This document shows, piece after piece, positions 1 to 6,082 of a stretch of DNA of 6,224 nucleotides (the first letter of the stretch is position 1; each line of letters starts with the position of its first letter). This stretch comes from Schwartzia sp. (in: firmicutes) (GTDB lineage Bacteria > Bacillota > Negativicutes > Selenomonadales > Selenomonadaceae). The notes under the pieces were generated by a model. The model saw only the letters and a list, made by a program, of their open reading frames with translations, made no database searches and was not told where the DNA came from. The stretch lies in contig JAGAZS010000181.1 in NCBI GenBank assembly GCA_017939945.1, positions 1 through 6,224 of the forward strand. The letters are read 5' to 3'. Both the position numbers and the translations under genes were made by a program.

Positions 1-106
1 CAGCCCGCAGGGCTGACGGATGAGGTTTTGCAATGTCGCGACTAACGCAAACACGCCGCGAAACCTCACCCACCGCTTCGCGGTCCCCCCTCCCCAAAGG
101 GGAGGG
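1..106. repeat. Cluster of inverted repeats, likely intergenic repeat element
   Basis: Four nested or tandem palindromes fill this stretch. A 6-bp hairpin (CAGCCC, loop GCA, GGGCTG) occupies 1-15. An 8-bp inverted pair TGAGGTTT (21-28) and AAACCTCA (61-68) encloses 32 bases. A 5-bp hairpin ACCGC-TTC-GCGGT lies at 72-84, and an 8-bp hairpin CCCTCCCC-AAA-GGGGAGGG at 88-106. No convincing gene is present. The density of palindromes downstream of an operon's last stop codon resembles dispersed intergenic repeats of gut Bacillota, but copy number cannot be seen from one window. The element may extend past the left edge. Confidence 0.5.
88..106 (-). terminator. GC-rich hairpin 11 nt after the operon's last stop, possible 3' end
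   Basis: In the operon transcript a perfect 8-bp stem with a 3-nt loop forms just after the last ATPase gene's TAA stop (118-120). The downstream arm is followed by Gs and ACCGCG rather than a U-run, so it is not a canonical intrinsic terminator. It may protect the 3' end of the mRNA, or simply be part of the repeat cluster. No better terminator for the operon is visible before the window edge. Confidence 0.3.
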
Positions 107-117
107 CTATTATTCTC

Positions 118-1080
118 TTACCCTGCACAACAGTGGCAGGCCACCAAATGGCCCGGCGCGATTTCCTTCAGCGTCGGCTTTGTATTATGGCAGGCGTCGA
201 CGCAATCCGGGCAGCGGTTGCTGAACGGACAGCCCGGCGGCAAATCCAGCGGGCTGGGCGGCTCGCCCTCGATCGCCTTGATTTTCTGGGAAAAGTCCAT
301 CTTGAGGTCGAAGACGGAATTCAACAGCGCCCTGGAATACGGATGGCAGCAGATATCGGAAAGGCCCTCGCCCGGCATGACCTCGACGATATTGCCGAGG
401 TACATGACCGCCACCTGATGGGCAAAAGATTCGATCAGACCCAAGTCGTGAGCGATAAAGCCGATGGCGATGTTCTTCTCCCGCTGCAGGCGCGTGATCA
501 GTTCGATGACCGTTTTCTGCACGGAAACGTCCAGCGCGCTGGTGGCCTCGTCCATGACGATGAACTCCGGCTCCAGGGCGATGGCTCTCGCAATGGCCAC
601 GCGCTGGCGCTGGCCGCCGGACATGTTATGCGGATCCCGGTCCGCGAAGTCCCCCGGAAGCTCCACCATTTCCAGCAGCTCCCTCGCTTTCGCGTCCACC
701 TCGGAGCTGCTGATGCGGTTATAGTTCAGCAGCGGCTCGCAAACAATCTCCTTGATCTTCATCTTGGGATTGAAGGACGTGGACGGGTCCTGGAAGACCA
801 TCTGGATATGCTGGCGGTTTTCGTGCAGCTCCGCGCCCTTCATCTTCGTAATGTCCTTGCCGTGGAAGAAAATCTCGCCCTCCGTCGGGGTATCGAGCCA
901 GACCAGGAACCGCATGAAGGTACTCTTGCCGCAGCCGGACTCTCCCACGATGCCCAGCGTCTTTCCTTTATAAAATTTCAGATTGACGTCGTTGCAGGCG
1001 GTCAGCAGGCGGCCGTCGTTGGTGGGAAACCGACGGGTCACATGCCGCGCCTCAATCAGCAAATCCTTTTCATCAAACAT
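118..1080 (-). CDS. Dpp/Opp/Nik-type ABC importer ATPase (DppF/NikE position), 320 aa
   Basis: This is the second of two nucleotide-binding subunits that hydrolyse ATP on the cytoplasmic face of the permease pair. Visible motifs are Walker A GESGCGKS (46-53), Q-loop FQDP with Gln97, signature MSGGQ (153-157), Walker B ending MDEATS (176-181) and the H-loop histidine (211). A C-terminal oligopeptide/dipeptide transporter extension carries Cys284, 290, 297 and 315 in the C-x5-C-x6-C spacing usual for the family. Related importer ATPases are reported to bind an iron-sulfur cluster there. Cys293, 317 and 318 are extra. The length is normal. The ATG overlaps the preceding ATPase gene by 8 nt and follows a GGGAGGT ribosome site 7 nt upstream, so translational coupling is likely. 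The family does not reveal the substrate. The B12 riboswitch upstream favours cobalt or corrinoid over peptide, by inference. Confidence 0.95.
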   Translation of the reverse strand: MFDEKDLLIEARHVTRRFPTNDGRLLTACNDVNLKFYKGKTLGIVGESGCGKSTFMRFLVWLDTPTEGEIFFHGKDITKMKGAELHENRQHIQMVFQDPSTSFNPKMKIKEIVCEPLLNYNRISSSEVDAKARELLEMVELPGDFADRDPHNMSGGQRQRVAIARAIALEPEFIVMDEATSALDVSVQKTVIELITRLQREKNIAIGFIAHDLGLIESFAHQVAVMYLGNIVEVMPGEGLSDICCHPYSRALLNSVFDLKMDFSQKIKAIEGEPPSPLDLPPGCPFSNRCPDCVDACHNTKPTLKEIAPGHLVACHCCAG

Positions 1081-1861
1081 AGCGTCTACCTCCCAAGGTC
1101 GGCACCGCGTCCAGCAGCAGCTTCGTGTACGGATTGGTCGACTCGTGGAGTATATACTCGCGTTCGCCCCGGTCGACGACCTCGCCGTGCTTCATGACCA
1201 CGATCTTGTCGCCCATATAAGCGGCTACGCCGAGGTTGTGTGTGACAATAATAATGCTGGTGCCGTACTCGTCGCGAAGCTCCATGAACTGGCGGACAAT
1301 CTGCGCCTGCGTCGTCACGTCGAGCGCCGAGGTCGGTTCGTCGGCCAACAGTAGCTTCGGCTGGTAGGTCATACCCATGGCGATGCCGACGCGCTGGCGC
1401 TGGCCGCCGGAAAGCTGGAACGGATAAGACCGCATGATGCGGTCGCCGTCCGGGAGCCGCATCCGCTCAATCATCTCGACGCCCTTCGCCCATGCGTCCT
1501 CTTTCGAGATGTCCTCATGAGTGCGGATATATTCCACATAGCTGTCGCCGATCAGCCGCGTCTGGTTCATCATGGCGCCGCTGTCCTGAAAGATCATGGA
1601 GATATCATGGCCGCGCAGCTCGCGCCATTGCTCGTGGGTCAATCCCAACAAATCCATGCCGTCGTAAGTGATGCTGCCGGCGGAAACCCTGCCCCCTCCG
1701 GGAAGCAGTCCCATAGCCGCGCGGATTACCGTAGTCTTGCCGCTGCCGGACTCGCCGACGATGCTGCAAATCTCGCCTTTCTCAAGGCTCATGTTGACTT
1801 TCTTTACCGTAAGGTTCTTGCCGTAGGAAATATCTACATCCTTGATATCCAATAATGACAT
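1073..1861 (-). CDS. Dpp/Opp/Nik-type ABC importer ATPase (DppD/NikD position), 262 aa
   Basis: This is the first ATPase of the importer, expected to pair with the next gene's product under the membrane. Walker A GESGSGKT is at 36-43, the Q-loop Gln at 92, signature LSGGQ at 150-154, Walker B LLLADEPTS at 170-178 and the switch His at 208, so it should be catalytically competent. The segment after the Q-loop reads QDSGAMMNQTRLIG instead of the common QDP-x-x-SLNP form, which marks a distinct subfamily. It ends at residue 262 and lacks the cysteine-bearing C-terminal extension found in its partner and in OppD/DppD, but it resembles the shorter NikD type in length. The ATG follows a GGGGGGA ribosome site and lies 11 nt after the second permease's stop. 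The TGA stop lies inside the start of the next gene. Confidence 0.95.
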   Translation of the reverse strand: MSLLDIKDVDISYGKNLTVKKVNMSLEKGEICSIVGESGSGKTTVIRAAMGLLPGGGRVSAGSITYDGMDLLGLTHEQWRELRGHDISMIFQDSGAMMNQTRLIGDSYVEYIRTHEDISKEDAWAKGVEMIERMRLPDGDRIMRSYPFQLSGGQRQRVGIAMGMTYQPKLLLADEPTSALDVTTQAQIVRQFMELRDEYGTSIIIVTHNLGVAAYMGDKIVVMKHGEVVDRGEREYILHESTNPYTKLLLDAVPTLGGRRYV

Positions 1862-1872
1862 GATATTCCCCC

Positions 1873-2706
1873 CTACTCTTCCCGCGGATCCAAAATATCC
1901 CGGAGATTATCGCCGAGCATATTGAAGACCACGACCGTGATAAAGATTGCAAAACCCGGATAGATCATCATCCAGGGGGCCGACTGCATGAAGTCTCGAC
2001 CCTCGTTCAGCATGGCGCCCCATTCCGGCGTCGGCGGCTGCGCGCCGAAGCCGAGGAAGGACAGCGCCGAAAGCTCCATCATCATGCCGCCGATATCCGT
2101 CGCCGCCGTGATGACCAGCGTCGTGATCGTATTCGGCAGCATATACTTCCAAAGCATCCGCCATGTGCTGGATCCGGTGACGATTGCCGCATACACGAAA
2201 TCCGTGTGGCGAATCTTCAGCACCAGCGAGCGCGCCATACGCGCGTACTTGGGCCATGTCACGATCGCGATAGCGATAATCGCGTTGCGCATGCTGGCGC
2301 CCAGCATACCGGCTACGGCAATGGCCAAAACAAGACCCGGAAAAGCGATCATCATATCGGCGATGCGCATGATCACGGCGTCCACCCAGCCGCCGAAGTA
2401 GCCGGAGATCACGCCGAGCGCCGTACCGATCACGAAAACCAACGCCACCAAAATAAACGTGGAAACGAGCGAGATACGGGCGCCGTACAGCACACGGGAA
2501 TAAATATCCCGGCCCATCTTGTCCGTACCGCAGATGTGCGTTGCATCCGGCGCCATAATGGCGTCCTTCAGATCGCCGGCCGTCGGATCGATGCCGCCGG
2601 AAAGCACCGGAGCAAAAACAGCAATCAGTATAATGATAATTGCCAATACAGAGAACAGGACGAAACCCCTGTTGCTCAAAAACTTGTTCTTTGTCGTCGT
2701 ATCCAT
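1873..2706 (-). CDS. ABC importer inner-membrane permease, DppC/NikC type, 277 aa
   Basis: This is the second transmembrane subunit, forming half of the translocation channel. A cytoplasmic N-terminus precedes a first membrane helix at about 15-35. The family motif GTD-x-x-GRDIYSR is at 60-71. Four or five further hydrophobic helices follow (about 80-102, 117-136, 140-152, 194-215 and 245-265). The ATPase-contacting EAA region lies around 160-192, then the conserved SFLGFGAQPPTPEWGAML (216-233) and C-terminal LGDNLRDILDPR (264-275). Length is normal for DppC/OppC/NikC, and no break is visible. It starts 4 nt after the first permease stops, and its AGGAGG ribosome site (2714-2719) abuts that stop codon, so the two permeases are probably made in equal amounts. 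The motifs do not separate metal from peptide transport. Confidence 0.95.
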   Translation of the reverse strand: MDTTTKNKFLSNRGFVLFSVLAIIIILIAVFAPVLSGGIDPTAGDLKDAIMAPDATHICGTDKMGRDIYSRVLYGARISLVSTFILVALVFVIGTALGVISGYFGGWVDAVIMRIADMMIAFPGLVLAIAVAGMLGASMRNAIIAIAIVTWPKYARMARSLVLKIRHTDFVYAAIVTGSSTWRMLWKYMLPNTITTLVITAATDIGGMMMELSALSFLGFGAQPPTPEWGAMLNEGRDFMQSAPWMMIYPGFAIFITVVVFNMLGDNLRDILDPREE

Positions 2707-2710
2707 ACGC

Positions 2711-3649
2711 TTACCTCCTCAGCCGCATGCGGGGATCCACATAATTGTAGGAAATATCCACAATCAGGTTGATCAGCATATAGATGACGGAAACCCACAG
2801 CACATAGCCCTGGACCAAAAAATAATCGGCGGACATGATGGCCGATACCGCGAGATTTCCAAGTCCCGGATACGAAAAAATAATCTCGACGACGCTGGTG
2901 CCGCCCAGAAGGGAACCGACGGACAGGCCCAGCATTGTGATCAGCGGCAGCAGAGAGTTGGGAAGCACGTTGCGCCAAAGGATCTGGTTTTCCGAGACGC
3001 CACGGGCGCGGGCTCCGATCACATAATCCGAATGAAGCTCTTCCAGCACCGCCGTGCGGACCTGACGCGTGTATTTCGCCGTAATGGCAACGGCCAGCGT
3101 CACCGCCGGAAGGATCAGCGACTCAAAATCGCCGGCGGAAGAGACCACCGGCAGGAGGCCCATCTTGACGCAGAAAATCAGGATCAGCATCAGGCCCAGC
3201 CAGTAGTTCGGGATGGATACGCCGAAGAAAGTGACGGCGCGCACGATATAGTCGATAGGTTTGTTGTGGTTCACGGCGGAAAGCACGCCCAGAGGAACCG
3301 AGAATAAAAGCATGAGTACAGTGGCGGCCAGTGTAAGTTTCAAAGTCGGCCACAGGCGGTCCATCAAGAGTTCCGCCACCGGCTTGTTCAGCATGAAGGA
3401 ATCGCCGAAATTGCCCTGCAGGCAGCCCAAGACCCAATCCACATACTGGGTAAAAAACGGCTTGTTCAGCCCCAGCTTCACGCGCATCTCTTCAATCATT
3501 TCCGAAGTGGGCATGACGCCGGCATGCGTATAGATATTTCGCGCCGGGTCGCCCGGCGACAGATACGTCAATAAAAACGTAATAAAGCTGATACCGATCA
3601 GCACGATCAGCATTTGCAGCAATCTGGAAACAATTTGGTTCTTATTCAT
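2711..3649 (-). CDS. ABC importer inner-membrane permease, DppB/NikB type, 312 aa
   Basis: This is the first transmembrane subunit of the importer. Helix one (about 9-30) ends in the family motif LSPGDPA (30-36). A periplasmic segment with GLNKPFFTQYVDWV (60-73) and the GNFGDS motif (79-84) comes next. Helices lie at about 103-125, 135-160, 177-195, 233-255 and 280-300. The cytoplasmic EAA loop (about 201-233) includes ARARGVSENQILWRNVLPNS and should dock on an ATPase. The protein ends in DPRMRLRR, as is usual for the DppB/NikB family, and length is typical. The ATG follows a GGGGAGAG ribosome site. The gene is separated from the binding-protein gene by 99 nt containing a hairpin, so it may be expressed less than its upstream neighbour. 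Family membership is certain; the cargo is not. Confidence 0.95.
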   Translation of the reverse strand: MNKNQIVSRLLQMLIVLIGISFITFLLTYLSPGDPARNIYTHAGVMPTSEMIEEMRVKLGLNKPFFTQYVDWVLGCLQGNFGDSFMLNKPVAELLMDRLWPTLKLTLAATVLMLLFSVPLGVLSAVNHNKPIDYIVRAVTFFGVSIPNYWLGLMLILIFCVKMGLLPVVSSAGDFESLILPAVTLAVAITAKYTRQVRTAVLEELHSDYVIGARARGVSENQILWRNVLPNSLLPLITMLGLSVGSLLGGTSVVEIIFSYPGLGNLAVSAIMSADYFLVQGYVLWVSVIYMLINLIVDISYNYVDPRMRLRR

Positions 3650-3693
3650 TGTCTTCTCTCCCCATCATAGGAGTCTTCAAATAATTCTACAAA

Positions 3694-3715
3694 GGGATAC
3701 GGAATACCGTATCCC
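3694..3715 (-). terminator. Intercistronic hairpin after the binding-protein gene, possible partial attenuator
   Basis: A perfect 9-bp stem GGGATACGG / CCGTATCCC with a 4-nt loop sits 33 nt after the binding-protein stop codon. In the transcript it is followed by TTTGTAGAATTATTTG, a broken U-rich run. It is a plausible leaky terminator or RNA-stabilising hairpin. Such elements often give a binding protein in excess of its membrane subunits. Function here is inferred from position and shape. Confidence 0.5.
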
Positions 3716-3748
3716 CTTGCAGTTTCTTATATGTTGCTTGCAGGCGTA

Positions 3749-5365
3749 TTACTTCGCACCGGCCGGTTTGATCTCGTCGGTAATCCAGTAATAATCCAGC
3801 GGATAAATGTGAGCCTTGCCAACCTTTTCGGTGTTGTAGACGATGCAGCTGTTGTAATAGCCGTCCACCAGAACCGCCGCGTCATCGATCAGAGTCTGCT
3901 GCAGCGTGATCATCAGCTCGGTGTACCGCTTCGGATCCATGGTGGTCTGCAGCTCTTCATAAGCCGCGTCATAGGCGTCGCTCTTGTAGCCGCAGTAATT
4001 GTCCTTGTTCTTGCTCCACCAGTTGCCCATGTAAGAGGTATTGGAACCGGCAATCATGGTATTCCAGTTGTTGTTGTTGAGGTCGTAGTCGCCGGCCACC
4101 AGCTTCGTCCACTGGTCGTCCGAGCTGCCGTACTCGCTCTTCACGCCGATGCCGATTGCCTTCAGGTACTGGGTGTGCGCGTCGGAGAAGTCGTTCAGCA
4201 GACGGTTCGCATAGGAAATGTAGCGAAGCTGGATATTCTGCCCGTTCAGCTCGCGGATGCCGTCGCCGTCCGTATCCTTGATGCCGGCGTCGTCCAGGAT
4301 CTTCTTGGCGCCTTCCGGATCGTATTCATACGGATTCTTCAGTTTGTCGAAGCCCTGTCCCAAAGAGCTCGGGATGACCGACGGACCCGGGCTGTACAGG
4401 TTGCCAATCGTGTTGGACTTGCAGATGGCCTTGTAGTCGATGGCCTTCAGCACAGCCTGACGCAGCGCCTTGTTGGCCAGCGGGTGGCCTTCCTTCATGT
4501 TCATCCAGCTGAAGCCGCAGCGGGTACCGGCGGTAATCTCCACCGTGAACTTCTTGTCTTCCTGCATGGCTTTCAGATCCGCGACGTTCATGATATTCTC
4601 GGCTAGGTCGATCTGACCGGCGCGAAGCGCGTTCGCCTTGGCGGAAGCGTCGCCCATGAACAGGATCTTGACCTCGTCATACGGCGGCTTGCCGTTCCAG
4701 TAATGGGGGTTGGCCACCATCTCGTAGCCGACCTGATCCTTGAAGCTCTTGACCATGTACGGGCCGGTGCCGACCGGGGCGGTCTTCATGTTGGTAGAGC
4801 CTTTGACGTCGAGGATGACCATCGCCGGGTCGGCCAGGCTTGCCGGCATATCGGCATAAGCCTTCTTGGACTTGATGGTAACGGTGCCGGCCGCGTCGTC
4901 AGCAATGACCTCCGCCTCGGCGTCCAGGAACTTGGTCGGGTTGGTGGAGCCCTTCTTGCCTTCTTCACGAATCCAGTCCAGATATTCCTTGACCTTGGTG
5001 GCCGTCATTTCGGTGCCGTTGCTGAACTTGATGCCCTTCTTCAGCTTGAATGTCCAGGTCTTGTTGCCGTCGCTGGGCGTAGCGGACTCCGCCAGCTGCG
5101 GGACAGCCTTGACGTTGTCGTCAAAGCGGAACAGCGTCTGGCCGACGCCGAAGCGGCTGCAGTTCCAGGCAGTGTTGGTCTGCAGGGACGGATCGATCAG
5201 ACCGTCGGAATACATCTGGCAGCCAAAGGTCAGCACCTTCGCCTTGCCGGAATCCGCCTTCTTGTCGCCGCCGCCACCGCCGCAGCCCGCAATCAGGCCG
5301 CAGGTGATAAGGCCCGCTACCAACACGGCAGCGGATTTCTTGAGCTTCTTGAATGATTTGTGCAT
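3749..5365 (-). CDS. Extracytoplasmic solute-binding lipoprotein, family 5 (DppA/OppA/NikA-like), 538 aa
   Basis: This is the receptor of the importer. A lipoprotein signal peptide (basic MHKSFKKLKK, hydrophobic 12-26, lipobox IAGC) predicts lipid attachment at Cys28. A Gly-rich linker follows. The mature part has the family 5 pattern, including LAES...TWTFKLKKGIKFSNG (about 91-117) and the signature GTGPYMVKSF...NPHYWNGKPPYDEV (199-232), and ends near the usual length of 500-550 aa. An acidic DTDGDG loop (364-369) resembles a calcium-binding loop; similar loops occur in relatives. It is the first gene of the operon, with AGGGGG ending about 9 nt before the ATG, and it is directly controlled by the riboswitch leader. 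Relatives bind peptides, nickel, metal-histidine or metallophore complexes. The B12 control points to cobalt, a cobalt chelate or a corrinoid, by inference. No residue I can see proves it. Confidence 0.95.
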   Translation of the reverse strand: MHKSFKKLKKSAAVLVAGLITCGLIAGCGGGGGDKKADSGKAKVLTFGCQMYSDGLIDPSLQTNTAWNCSRFGVGQTLFRFDDNVKAVPQLAESATPSDGNKTWTFKLKKGIKFSNGTEMTATKVKEYLDWIREEGKKGSTNPTKFLDAEAEVIADDAAGTVTIKSKKAYADMPASLADPAMVILDVKGSTNMKTAPVGTGPYMVKSFKDQVGYEMVANPHYWNGKPPYDEVKILFMGDASAKANALRAGQIDLAENIMNVADLKAMQEDKKFTVEITAGTRCGFSWMNMKEGHPLANKALRQAVLKAIDYKAICKSNTIGNLYSPGPSVIPSSLGQGFDKLKNPYEYDPEGAKKILDDAGIKDTDGDGIRELNGQNIQLRYISYANRLLNDFSDAHTQYLKAIGIGVKSEYGSSDDQWTKLVAGDYDLNNNNWNTMIAGSNTSYMGNWWSKNKDNYCGYKSDAYDAAYEELQTTMDPKRYTELMITLQQTLIDDAAVLVDGYYNSCIVYNTEKVGKAHIYPLDYYWITDEIKPAGAK

Positions 5366-5445
5366 AGAGTTCTTTCCCCCTGTTCAAAATATTTTTTTGG
5401 TAATAAATGATAAGCGAAAAAAATTGCCCAAATCGCCTACCACAT

Positions 5446-5491
5446 AAAAACAAGCCCGTCGGCGTCCCGCAAGCGAGAATACGACGGGCTT
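5446..5491 (-). terminator. Intrinsic terminator of the cobalamin riboswitch
   Basis: In the leader RNA a perfect 10-bp stem (AAGCCCGTCG at 5491-5482 with CGACGGGCTT at 5461-5452) carries a 20-nt loop, in which CGC and GCG can pair again. It is followed by GTTTTTATG, with the U-run at 5450-5446. It lies between the aptamer and the first gene, 80 nt before its ATG. This is the OFF structure: it should form when cobalamin is bound and end transcription before the operon. Confidence 0.9.
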
Positions 5492-5534
5492 TCCGCACGC
5501 AAAAAAAGCGCACGCTGCTCCATCCGTCTTCTCG
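5474..5534 (-). promoter_or_regulatory. Antiterminator helix of the cobalamin riboswitch
   Basis: Minus-strand CGAGAAGACGG (5534-5524) is fully complementary to CCGTC (5487-5483) plus TTCTCG (5479-5474), with a 3-nt bulge (GTA): 11 base pairs. Its partner segment is the upstream arm and loop of the terminator, so the two structures exclude each other. Its first four bases, CGAG, are also the 3' arm of hairpin P13 (5544-5531). Cobalamin binding that locks P13 should therefore free the terminator. A 7-bp hairpin with a U7 loop (5514-5494, two U-G wobbles) could cap the antiterminator. The pairing is read directly; the switching is inferred. Confidence 0.75.
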
Positions 5535-5544
5535 TCCCCGCGAG
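5531..5544 (-). promoter_or_regulatory. P13 hairpin and L13 loop of the cobalamin riboswitch
   Basis: Minus-strand CTCG-CGGGGA-CGAG forms a 4-bp stem with a 6-nt loop, placed 7 nt after the end of helix P1. The loop can pair with the P5 apical loop TCCCG (5656-5652) through four G-C pairs and one G-U, matching the L5-L13 kissing interaction known in this riboswitch class. The 3' arm doubles as part of the antiterminator, which links ligand binding to termination. Confidence 0.75.
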
Positions 5545-5551
5545 TCAAACG

Positions 5552-5702
5552 CATAACGTTCACAGGCAGGTTTTCTGGCTCGGTTCAAACGCTCCCGCCG
5601 ATCTTCCCGGTTTCCCAGTGACATCTCCGGCGTTCGCTCCCCTTACAGCTGCGGGACAGCACAGGTTTTTCACCTGTTTCCCTTTCCCATGAACGTCTTA
5701 TG
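5552..5702 (-). ncRNA. Cobalamin riboswitch aptamer (B12 element)
   Basis: This leader element binds an adenosyl- or other cobalamin. On the minus strand the conserved parts appear in order: GGGAA, then AGGTGAAAAACCT, then the P5/L5 region GCTG-TCCCG-CAGCTGTAAG (5660-5641 area), then GTCACTG and GGGAAG, and finally the B12 box AGCCAGAAAACCTGCC (5580-5565). The closing helix P1 pairs ACGTTCA (5696-5690) with TGAACGT (5562-5556) and is extended by CATA/TATG across a 2-nt bulge. The element lies between a strong promoter and a terminator upstream of the binding-protein gene, so it is expected to shut off the importer operon when cobalamin is abundant. The class is certain from the B12 box and the core. 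Selectivity between adenosyl- and methyl/aquo-cobalamin is not determinable by eye. Confidence 0.96.
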
Positions 5703-5751
5703 AAATTGTTTTGCAAACCAGGCGACAAACCGCCTATAAAAACTTTCCTGT

Positions 5752-5780
5752 ATTATATCTGAAAAGATTCTCCTTTACAA
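5752..5780 (-). promoter_or_regulatory. Promoter of the riboswitch-controlled operon
   Basis: On the minus strand TTGTAA (5780-5775) and a perfect TATAAT (5757-5752) are separated by exactly 17 nt, as expected for the housekeeping sigma factor. Transcription should begin near 5745, leaving about 45 nt before the aptamer and a leader of about 380 nt before the first ATG. A short hairpin AGGCG/CGCCT (5735-5720) lies in the first part of the leader. An imperfect palindrome ATACCC-CTAT-GGGTAT (5786-5801) lies just upstream of the -35 box. Confidence 0.85.
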
Positions 5781-5803
5781 TACGAATACCCCTATGGGTA
5801 TAT

Positions 5804-6082
5804 TCAAATTCGCCCTCCTTCTCCCAATCCGCTGCATTCCTTGCGGCACAGAGGAAAACGCACTGTTTTCATTTTCAGCTTCTGATAATGTTCAGAATAA
5901 TTATTCCTTATGATTTGCGGATTTTCAATATAAAAGCCGGTTGCCATGAATCCCAAAATGCCGCGCCAGTAAAGGAACTTCGGCAGAATGCGTAATAAAT
6001 GAAAATCTCCCGCAACAAAAAAATCTATAACAGGCGTAAATTTTTCCAAAAAAATCCATGCACAATTTCAGAAGGCATTCAT
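5804..6082 (-). pseudogene. Possible small decayed gene with in-frame TGA at codon 5
   Basis: An ATG at 6082-6080 is preceded at 8 nt by a good ribosome site, AGGAAGG (6097-6091). It reads MNAF and then meets TGA (6070-6068), after which the same frame is open for 87 codons to a TGA at 5804-5806. The open part contains a TTG (6049-6047), and its protein is hydrophobic and aromatic at the start (FTPVIDFFVAGDFHLL), turning basic later (YSEHYQKLKMKTV). I do not recognise the family. It could be a gene with a nonsense mutation, a short gene started at an internal codon, or a chance frame in AT-rich DNA with a 4-codon peptide in front. The stop codon sits in a palindrome just upstream of the operon promoter. 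There is no supporting homology evidence. Confidence 0.25.

Noticed and set aside
133..1197. Long plus-strand open frame opposite the ATPase genes
   Set aside because: It is the antisense shadow of two clearly coding ATPases, with Arg/His/Leu-rich translation, no ribosome site and no family motifs. Similar frames opposite the other operon genes were rejected for the same reason.
5382..5445. Second promoter between the riboswitch terminator and the first gene
   Set aside because: The segment is AT-rich, but I found no -35/-10 pair with acceptable spacing, so expression should depend on read-through of the riboswitch.
5494..5514. U7 run in the leader as a second terminator
   Set aside because: The seven Us form the loop of a small hairpin, and no stable stem ends just before them, so it does not fit an intrinsic terminator. 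It more likely caps the antiterminator.
5711..5995. Plus-strand open frame of 94 codons in the intergenic region
   Set aside because: It starts at TTG without a ribosome site, runs antisense through the operon promoter, and shows no recognisable protein features.
6030..6082. Selenocysteine reading of the in-frame TGA at 6070-6068
   Set aside because: No convincing SECIS-like hairpin follows the TGA; the downstream sequence is AT-rich with only weak pairing. TGA is used as a normal stop elsewhere in the window.
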